Shown here one piece after another: positions 56,628 through 64,000 of a stretch of 64,000 bases of DNA; position 1 is the first letter of the stretch; each line of letters opens with the position of its first letter. The notes under the pieces were generated by a model. That model did no database searches, had not been told where the DNA came from, and was given only the letters and a program-made list of their open reading frames with translations. Source of the DNA: Telopea speciosissima (lineage: Eukaryota; Streptophyta; Magnoliopsida; Proteales; Proteaceae). The stretch covers positions 67,108,755-67,172,754 of the forward strand of contig NC_057922.1 of NCBI RefSeq assembly GCF_018873765.1, written 5' to 3'. A program made the translations under genes and the position numbers.

Positions 56628-58245
56628 CTATTTGGCCAAGACACGAGGCTCACAAAAAAAATCTTCCTTAGTACAACTCTTAACTAATGCTGGAACCAAA
56701 TGAGATAGAGTTCCTAATGGGGGATGTCCTAGTCTAGAATGCCATTGGTGTAATGCAGAAGAGAAAGATGCAGGTTGACAAAGCCGAGAAGATAATGCTT
56801 GTGTAGCAAGAGATTCACCATCAAGCAGGTACAATCCACCATGCACTTTACTCGATCCAATCATCTTCCCCGAGTCCAGTTCTTGAAAGACACAATGGAT
56901 AGGAAAAAATGTCACTTTACAATTCAGATTTTTTGTAATACTACTAATAGAAAGAAGATTAGGAGTAAAATTGAGAATATGCAACACAGAAAACAAGGTA
57001 AGAGATGGGGAACAACTAACAGACCTTTTCCCTGAAATGGAGGAGAGGGGTCCATCAGTGATTTTTACTTTGTCCTTGCCAGAAGTAGGGGAATAGGTGT
57101 GAAAAAGGCTAGAAGAACTTGTCATGTGATCAGTGGCACCAGAGTCTGTAATCCATGGGGTGGAGACAACTGATGCACAATGACCAACAAAGGAGATACC
57201 TGAACGGGCAAAGTGGGAACCTGAAGGATTGGAGTAACCGACAGCAGATGTAGTAGAGGCAGCTGATGTCTGTAATATACGCTAGAGAGCCTGAAATTCT
57301 TCCTTGGAAAAAACATTGTTAGCAGTGGGGGATGGAGCTACACTTTCAGTGTGATTAGCCTTGGTTTTAGTTTTAGCATGATCACGTTAGGCCTCAAAAT
57401 CAGCGGGCTTCCCATGTAATTTCCAGCACTGAGCCTCAGTGTGATAAAGTTTGTTGCAATGTTCACACTTCACAGGGTCTTTTGCTGATGTAGCGAAGCC
57501 AAAGCAATACTCGAGAAGGAGGAATAGGGTGGAGCCGATGTGGCACTGTAAAGCTGATCTCTCAACCATAGGAGTCAACATCATAGCAGCCCGACGTGTT
57601 TCTTCACTGTGAACATAAGAAAAGGTCTCCTCCAAAGTGGGGAAAGGAACCCTACCAAGAACTTGCACATGAATGGGATCATAATCAGCATTAAGGCCAG
57701 CCAAAAAATCATACGCCCGAAACTGATCCACATAAGTATGATAGGTAGTGATGTCGGCAGCAGTGGGGGGCTGAAATCGAGCATAGTGATCTAGTTGCTG
57801 CCATAAACTTTTGAAGGCAGCATAATAGTTAGTGACAGACAGCTCCTTTTGAGTACTATTTTGGAGTGTTTTCCTTATCTCATAAACCTGTGCGCCATTA
57901 TCCAATCGACCATAGGTTCCTTTGACAGTAGTCCATATCTGTGTGGCAACGTTAAGGAGAATGTACTGACTAGAGAGGTCAGGTTGCATAGAATTGAGGA
58001 CGAAGGACATGACCATAGCATCATTGGCATTCCATCGAGCTCTAGAGGGACCCTCTTCAGTTGGCTGTGTAGTGGTGCCAGTAAGATGGCCAGTAAGTCC
58101 TCTACCAGCCACAGTTTAAGAAAGTGACCTGGCCCACATGAGATAATTTGATCCATCAAGTTTAATGGCAGCAGCATAGGGGAGGAACTTAGTCCGGGAC
58201 TGATTGTCTCCTCCAGAAGTAGCCGTAGTAACTTCAGAGTTCGGC
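56628..58245 (-). pseudogene. Copia gag, zinc knuckle, protease/pre-integrase region
   Basis: Gag begins at an ATG near 58245 (MPNSEVTTATSGG in one frame), with the copia-type UBN2 domain: FVLNSMQPDLSSQYI, TIWTTVKGTYGR-like block, and DFLAGLNADYDPIHVQVLG. A stop lies near 58118. The zinc knuckle CEHCNKLYHTEAQC (C-x2-C-x4-H-x4-C) is at about 57415-57475. From 57125 down, protease-side residues ITDGPLSSISGK, ILNFTPNLLSISSI, and the pre-integrase motif HQWHSRLGHPPLGTLS are visible. Several frame breaks. Confidence 0.85.
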
Positions 58246-58952
58246 ATGATGATGGCAAAAAGTGACAGAAAAATTCAGAAGTAGAAGTTGAATTGTAGGT
58301 CTAATAACTCCTTTGGCAGTAGCAACTTGCTTGAAGAAGAAAAGGTTGTAGCAAAACAACCCTAACCCAAACATCGATAAGGCTCAGGGTTTTGAAGAAA
58401 ACCCTGAAAGAAGAGATCGGTTAGGGTTAGGAGTCTTCAAAAAATTCTAAAAGTGACTGAAAGTACTGTCAAGTGTTCCTTAAAGTAGAGTGAAGATCTC
58501 CAAAGGGCAACCAAAGCAAAGAGAAGAAAAACCAAAAATCGATAAAATTCAAGGTTTTTCAAAACCCTGAGGTGAGATCGACAATTGATATAGCCTTCAA
58601 AAAACTTGAAATTCGTGTGATAGTAGTTGTTCAATACTGCTATGAAGGATGTCCAATAGAGAAAATCAGCTTCCAATGCAAAAGAGAGCTCAATCTTCAA
58701 GGAGAGAACTCCAAAAAAAAATCGCAGAGATGCATGACAACACCTATCAAGAATGACATGTGATTAAACCATTGATTGAAGAGGTTGAATTGAGGGCAGC
58801 ATCTAGATCGTGGGATCACCTCATTAGTGCTGCCCTAGTGAATGAAGAGGACCAAGAAGAAAAATAAGGGAGAAAGAGAAGATCGAATGAAAAGAGATGG
58901 AAGAGAAAATGATGGAGCGGATGGTGTTTGGAAAAACTAGGTCAAAGAATTT

Positions 58953-58965
58953 GGCTCTGATGCCA
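58953..58965 (-). other. Primer-binding site of the copia element (initiator tRNA-Met)
   Basis: The minus strand reads TGGCATCAGAGCC directly after the 5' LTR end CAACA: the initiator-Met PBS TGGTATCAGAGC with one change. Confidence 0.88.
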
Positions 58966-59183
58966 TGTTGAAAATTGGAAAATGCTTGAATGATCAATGA
59001 GATCAATCAAACTCTCTATTTATAATAATAAAAGAGATTACAAGGAGAAACACTGTTCACATGAACAATGTCACAGCCCTAATTACATTTCTACCCTTAC
59101 TCATAAATACATAAGTAAAGAATAAATAAAACACCAAAAAAACTAAAATACCCCCACGGTATTCTGATGTACATTATTCAACA
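58966..59183 (-). repeat. 5' LTR of the copia element
   Basis: 218 bp from tgttgaaaattgg to tacattattcaaca. On the minus strand TATAAATA lies at 59017-59024, a likely TATA box. Confidence 0.9.
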
Positions 59184-59893
59184 AAAGAGTAGGTAATTAT
59201 GACGTGTATATTCGCAAGGAACAATAAAGGAAGGATAATTTATGACGGTATGTTCATGGGTGAAAGAAAACTTTCCCTACTATTTACCTTGATCTGAATC
59301 AAAACTTTCCCTACTAGTTACCTTGGATCTGAATCCACCTATCATTGGTACAGAGGCGTAGTACAGGGAAGAGAGACAAGGACGGGTCAAAGTCGAAGAA
59401 TTTCCAAACTACATACTAATGAATCTTTAAGGATTTGTTATGAGCTTACTCTCCAATATGCTGTCAACCACATCCCACATCCCAATCTTAAGTTGGAACA
59501 TCTGCAATTAGTTGGCAAGAAAAAAGACTCCATAGTGTGGAACGTGTTCATCTCTTTCTCAGTAAAACATAATAAAAGCAAAATGAACCTGCAATTCCTT
59601 CCTATGGTAAGATCAACTAGAAGAACACAACCATAAAATGCTTGGGAACAATCATCTAAAACAAAGCACAGAAATTTCAATTCCCATGTCATATAGAAAT
59701 AATTCTCGACACCATCAACCCAAGTTCCCACAGGTGAGAAGATGACCCTGGTGGCACTCTCCAGTGATTCCAACTCCTAATCAATACAATCAGAAGCTGG
59801 AACAGTAGTGTTGCAGGGATGCAAATGATCCCACCAAAGGATGAGTATACGAATTTTCCTTCCTCCAAGAAAATGCACATATTAATAACCCCA
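59184..59893. other. Spacer between copia element and RPT1
   Basis: No gene recognised. A short local repeat of actttccctacta with ttaccttg...tctgaatc occurs near 59270-59330. The right part is probably RPT1 3' UTR. Confidence 0.45.
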
Positions 59894-62800
59894 TCAATTA
59901 TACACCATATACTTGGGTGTAGCACTGAACTTCTGATAGCCTTTGATGACCTTGTTCACAGCATCAAGAAAATCTTTCTCGGTTACTGTCTTCCTTCGTG
60001 CTCGAATAGCAAACATCCCCGCCTCAGTACAGACACTCCTTATGTCAGCTCCTGATGCAAATTCGTAAACAAAGTGATCCCACAATCAGCAGGTGCACAG
60101 GAATGTGCTAGAATGCATTTCCATTGAAGCTTTTCTATAAGATGCATTCAAAAAACCAGAACTGAATGCCCCCAACAATCTCTACCACGTGGCAGATTGG
60201 ATAGGACCAAAATTTTGCGGATAGGTAGACCCTAAGGTCCCTGCTTTTTACGTGACAACATAAAGCTTTAGACATAGAGTGAACTATGGGATGGTGCATG
60301 AACATACACAAACAGCTGCAAAAATACAAGGATGCATGGGCATACATGGGAAGGTATTTGATTGGATTTGAGTCTATATTATAACACATGGCTAATCCAT
60401 GAGGTGTACAACTAATCCAACAGTCCATGTGGCTCCAAATGGACCATTTGGACGAGCTTATCTGAATGTGGCTGAGAAAATGACCTTTTCCCTTCTATGT
60501 TGCAGCTGAGGGGGGGGCGTGGATTTATGGTCGATCAGCAATGTAGACAAACAAACTACCACTGTAATGACATGCAAAACAACAGTTTGCCATAAAACAT
60601 TGAGTCGAGTCATCCATCATGCAAAAACTGAAGATCCATTCAGTGCAATAAGATATTCACCCTCCAAAAAGATCAATATCAAAGGCTACCTCAATTAATC
60701 AAGAGTCAATTGATTGTTTTAGGAATGCGCTTGTAGCACAGTGGTGGCAGCCAGCCCCTGGGCCCACGAAAGACCAAGGAGATCTTGTGATCGACTCTCC
60801 ACTCCATTCCCTCTCCCCCCCCCCCCCCCCCTTGCCTAAGGGCCCTGGTTGTCATATGACTGGGTTGTCAAAGACCAAAAAAGAAATGGTTGTTTCGTTA
60901 ATCCAACCATGACAACAAGATTTACATTGGCTAACACGGTATTAGTAACACCTACAGGGTCAAAAAGCAGCATCACAAATAGAAAATAGTACTCTCAAGT
61001 AGCTTGGCTTACCAGTAGAGTTGGGGCAAAGGCGAGCAAGAAGCTCAAACCGAATCTCTCTTTCACAGTTCATCGTCCTTGTGTGGATCTTGAATATCTG
61101 TGTCCTACTCTCCAAATCAGGTAGCCCAAACTCAACCTTACGATCAAGCCGACCAGGTCGTAGAAGTGCTGGATCTAGGGTATCAGGTCTGAAAAGATGT
61201 AAAATAAAGGTCAACAGTAAAATTGATATGCTGGAGGATACAAAAGACAAAGGAAATCAACTAAGCCAGAGCAAGAACATGGTACTGATGCTGACATCCA
61301 AGCACCAATCATCTTCTATTGATACCCCTTTCTTTTCTTGAAACTAACTATGCCAATAAATATTTAAGGCTTGAAAACAATCCTTTTAGTAGATGGTCTT
61401 AGGTGACAGTGTTGGAAGGGTGACACACAGGCATGATTACATAATCAATTTTTTTTGGCAACTATCCATTACTTGCTGCAGGCACCAGGAATCCTGGCCA
61501 GGAGAAGCAATTCCCTTGGGCCCCATTTGTTTGCCGGATAAAAAAAGGTGGGAAACTTGTGAGGGTGGGTCCCACATGTTGTGGGTTGGGTTGACATGAG
61601 AAGGAAAGGAAAGGAAACAATGGAATATGCATTTTGTAGAGGGGTGAGATTTAGTGGGAGAGAGAGGAAATGGACATGGGGTAGGATTCCATGGGAAAGA
61701 AAGGAAATAGGAAGAGAGAGATAGACTCAAAAGTAACTTTTCCATGAATAGTGCCAAAGTCCTACCAATTTGGTAGGACTTTGAAAGTGAATGGGGTGGG
61801 AAAAAGAGGGGTGCCACCTCACCAGAGACCAGACAAAAATAAATACATTTAATGAGCTTGTGTGGGAGTTTCCCACCCCATCTAACCAAACAGTCACATT
61901 TGTGGTAATTTGTGGGAAACAAGTACAAGTTTCCCACCCCTTTTTTCTTTTTCTCCGTCAAACAAACAGGGCCTTAGTGAATACTTTGCTGCTTCGAGAT
62001 CAACATAAGAGCAATGTTGAGGTGACTCACAGACTCAGATTGAGATGATTCTAGCTCAGTGTTTTATCCGATTTTTTTTTTAACAGCCATACACAAAGCA
62101 CATGCAAGGCCTTTCATCATTGTACTCCAAAGAAAAGTGTGGCCACAGTTTCAGTAAATGAGACCGTAAATGTCCTATAATAATTTTAGGACTAAGTTTC
62201 CCTCCACCCATAGAGGACGGTTCACTCACCATCCTAGGGTTTTAGTAAAAAAGGGCGTACCCAATGCACAAGGCTCCCGCCACTGCGGGGTCTGGGGAGG
62301 GTCATAATGTACGCAGCCTTACCCCTGCTTTCACAGAGGCTGTTTCCAGATTCAAACCAGTGACCACTTGGTCACAAATCACAATGGAGCAACCTTTACC
62401 ATTGCATCAAGGCCCGCCCTCCCCTCCTAGGGTTTTAGTATGTACCAAAATACCCTCCAGATACCCTTTCCCGCCCTCTCCCGCCCCATTGTGAATGGGA
62501 TCCCATTCACCGTGGGTGCAGAGAAACTCGGTCCATAATTTTATTATGGCACCCTACAAAAAAGTACAAGTCAGTAATAATATAGGCAAAAATTTTCTAG
62601 ACCGGCACCAAGTTTTGCCAAGTGATAGGGTGATGTGGTAATCCCAACGGTATGGATATCTAGGAAATGGCCTACATTGGCCGTGCGTTAAAATCTACAC
62701 TCTTTATTATATACTCTACCATGTATTTGCACATTTTATTGTATTTTAAGGTGTCCTTTTTTTCTTTGAAAATTTTCATTTCTTCAGCGGATTTTTGGAA

Positions 62801-63873
62801 CTCAATTTTATCAGTTGATCAACTGTCTGGTTTGACACTTGGAATGTGAACAAGGGACCTTGGGGTCTACCTGAACACAAAATTTCAGCTCTACCACTCT
62901 GTCATGTGGCAGATATTTGTGCCAGGTTAGTGGTAGCTCTAAACCCACTAAACTACACACCCACAGATATGTATATATGCATAAAGCGAACAGACCTATT
63001 TGTCGCCATTAGAACTTTGATGTTCCCTCGAGCATCAAACCCATCAAGCTGATTCACAATTTCAAGCATGGTCCTTTGAACCTCATTGTCTCCACCCACA
63101 CCGTCATCAAAACGTGCGCCCCCAATGGCATCCACTTCATCAAAAAAGACGATACAAGCTTTCTTTGAACGTGCCATCTATTATAATGTTAATTAAATAT
63201 GTCAGCTAATACTCAAGGACCAATAAGATTAGGAAATCACACTTTTCTGTTTGGGTAACAATGACTGAACAATGTGAGAAAATGTAGATTGTAAATAGGG
63301 AGGCATACATCACCTGGAAAAGCTCTCGAACCATGCGAGCCCCCTCACCAACATATTTCTGGACAAGTTCACTTCCAATAACACGAATGAAGCAAGCATC
63401 AGTTCTGTTGGCTACAGCTCTAGCCAAGAGTGTTTTGCCTGTCCCAGGTGGACCATAGCAAAGAACACCTTTAGGAGGATCAATACCAAGCTTCACAAAT
63501 TTCTCTGGATGAAGCATCGGCAGCTCCACGACCTTAAGAAAGAGATTCAGATAAAATTCAAAAATGAGTGTCGACAGGAGACCATCAACAGCTATAGGTG
63601 GTTCCTGGTCTATTCTACCCCCTAAAACCAATCCAATAATAAAACTAGAATAAAACACAAAAAGAATTCTACCACCTAAAACTAATCCATGAATAGAACT
63701 AGAAAAAAACATTAAAAGTATTACACACTTCTCGCATCTTTTCTATCTGCTCCTTACATCCACCAACATCATTGTATGTAACATCTGGCTTCTCTTCCAC
63801 TGTCATCATGGTAACACTCGGATCAATCTTCGGGGGCAAGGGAATCTGAATCTGATATTTATTTCGATCAACC
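59894..63873 (-). CDS. RPT1: 26S proteasome regulatory particle ATPase RPT1 (subunit 7), 3' five exons
   Basis: AAA-ATPase of the proteasome base ring, which unfolds ubiquitinated substrates and opens the 20S core. Exons on the minus strand: 63729-63873, 63314-63532, 62996-63177, 61013-61188 and 59894-60051 (TGA 59894-59896); all GT-AG, in frame. About 292 residues are visible of a usual 426 or so; the N-terminal coiled coil and OB part lie beyond the right edge. Motifs in order: [20 protein letters not shown]; Walker [41 protein letters not shown]; Walker [40 protein letters not shown] with the arginine fingers; [20 protein letters not shown]; and the C-terminus [15 protein letters not shown]. 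Conservation is very high and no damage is seen. Introns carry SINEs and a MITE. Confidence 0.95.
60725..60895 (+). mobile_element. Possible tRNA-derived SINE in an RPT1 intron
   Basis: Box A-like tgtagcacagtggtgg (60732-60747) and box B-like gtgatcgactctcc (60787-60800) at correct spacing, followed by a C run and an A-rich end (accaaaaaagaaatgg). A possible imperfect duplication is gattgttt / ggttgttt. Limits uncertain. Confidence 0.5.
61518..61973. mobile_element. MITE in an RPT1 intron (about 455 bp)
   Basis: The ends are inverted: left gggccccatttgtttgccgg, then an A run and ggtgggaaacttgt; right, reversed, ggccctgtttgtttgacgg, then an A run and ggtgggaaacttgt. GGCCC(N)2TTTGTTTG termini resemble PIF/Harbinger or hAT MITEs. 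Flanking bases are ttg on the left and tta on the right, so the target duplication is not settled. An inner palindrome, aagtcctaccaa / ttggtaggactt, lies at about 61756-61782. Confidence 0.65.
62232..62440 (-). mobile_element. tRNA-derived SINE (copy 2) with perfect 16-bp target duplication
   Basis: The body 62248-62424 is flanked by the identical 16-mer tcctagggttttagta (62232-62247 and 62425-62440). Same family as 1135-1307: minus-strand box A about 62398-62413 (GCCTTGATGCAATGGT), box B about 62349-62360, and a T-run 3' end. It is in an RPT1 intron, in the same direction as the gene. Confidence 0.9.
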
Positions 63874-64000
63874 CTGCAAAAAACCAGCAAGAAACAGAGC
63901 AGTCAAACAATAAAAAATGAGCAGGAGGGAGAGGAAAGAGCTTCAAACAAACTAGGAGCACAAGTCAAAAGCTTCAACCACTAGATACAGGGAGCAGTAG

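Larger units (their letters stand above)
52962..59183 (-). mobile_element. Ty1/copia LTR retrotransposon, degenerate, with a nested solo LTR
   Basis: Minus-strand element: 5' LTR 58966-59183, initiator-Met PBS, gag, protease/integrase, reverse transcriptase and RNase H, PPT, and 3' LTR 52962-53825, which is expanded by a nested 620-bp insertion. Flanks are aaagg (52957-52961) and aaaga (59184-59188), a 5-bp duplication with one mismatch. The order integrase before reverse transcriptase is diagnostic for copia. Stops and frameshifts throughout make it inactive. Confidence 0.9.

Noticed and set aside
60780..60833. Poly-C stretch as a functional G-quadruplex site
   Set aside because: Similar homopolymer C runs occur at many places in the window (5.3, 22.7, 25.6, 37.1, 51.8 kb) without consistent context.

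Overview
This window is nuclear DNA of a flowering plant, most likely a dicot or other non-grass lineage; I cannot place it more narrowly. Support comes from AT-rich spliced genes with GT-AG introns, plant-type protein families, Ty3/gypsy chromovirus and Ty1/copia LTR retrotransposons, L1- and RTE-type LINEs, tRNA-derived SINEs, and a piece of plastid rpl32 DNA. There is no bacterial, CRISPR or operon-like organisation.

Host genes, left to right: (1) the 3' end of a bifunctional lysine-ketoglutarate reductase/saccharopine dehydrogenase gene (+, last four coding exons, 628-2479); (2) an orphan DUF620 gene fragment (+, about 3.85-4.05 kb); (3) a small one-exon cupin (+, 10797-11117); (4) a complete six-exon HAD-superfamily / NT5C-like phosphatase gene (-, 30491 down to 23461, 345 codons); (5) a complete seven-exon NUMOD3-motif protein gene (+, 39929-50472, 627 codons); (6) the 3' five exons of the 26S proteasome ATPase subunit RPT1 (-, 63873 down to 59894). 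The exon joins keep the reading frame at every junction I checked.

Between and inside these genes lies a dense layer of mobile DNA. The main block (13.9-22.4 kb) is a chromodomain-bearing Ty3/gypsy element on the minus strand, with near-identical 370-bp LTRs. A 3.29-kb solo LTR has landed inside its pol region and left a perfect AAAGG target duplication. A second block (53.0-59.2 kb) is a decayed Ty1/copia element, also on the minus strand, whose left LTR is split by a 620-bp solo LTR with ATAAT duplications. Smaller elements include three SINEs with perfect 16-19 bp target duplications, a TRIM-like LTR pair with PBS and PPT but almost no interior, a Mutator-like element with 48-bp inverted repeats and a 10-bp duplication, hAT-like and fold-back MITEs, several LINE 3' ends, and a plastid rpl32 fragment. 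Many of these sit in introns: RTE LINE pieces in the HAD gene, the TRIM and rpl32 pieces in the NUMOD3 gene, and SINEs and a MITE in RPT1.

The host genes look functionally unrelated (lysine catabolism, cupin, phosphatase, NUMOD3 protein, proteasome). I see no evidence of a gene cluster or a new multi-gene system. The most informative content is the insertion history: nested LTR elements with exact footprints, and small non-autonomous elements whose ends can be read directly.
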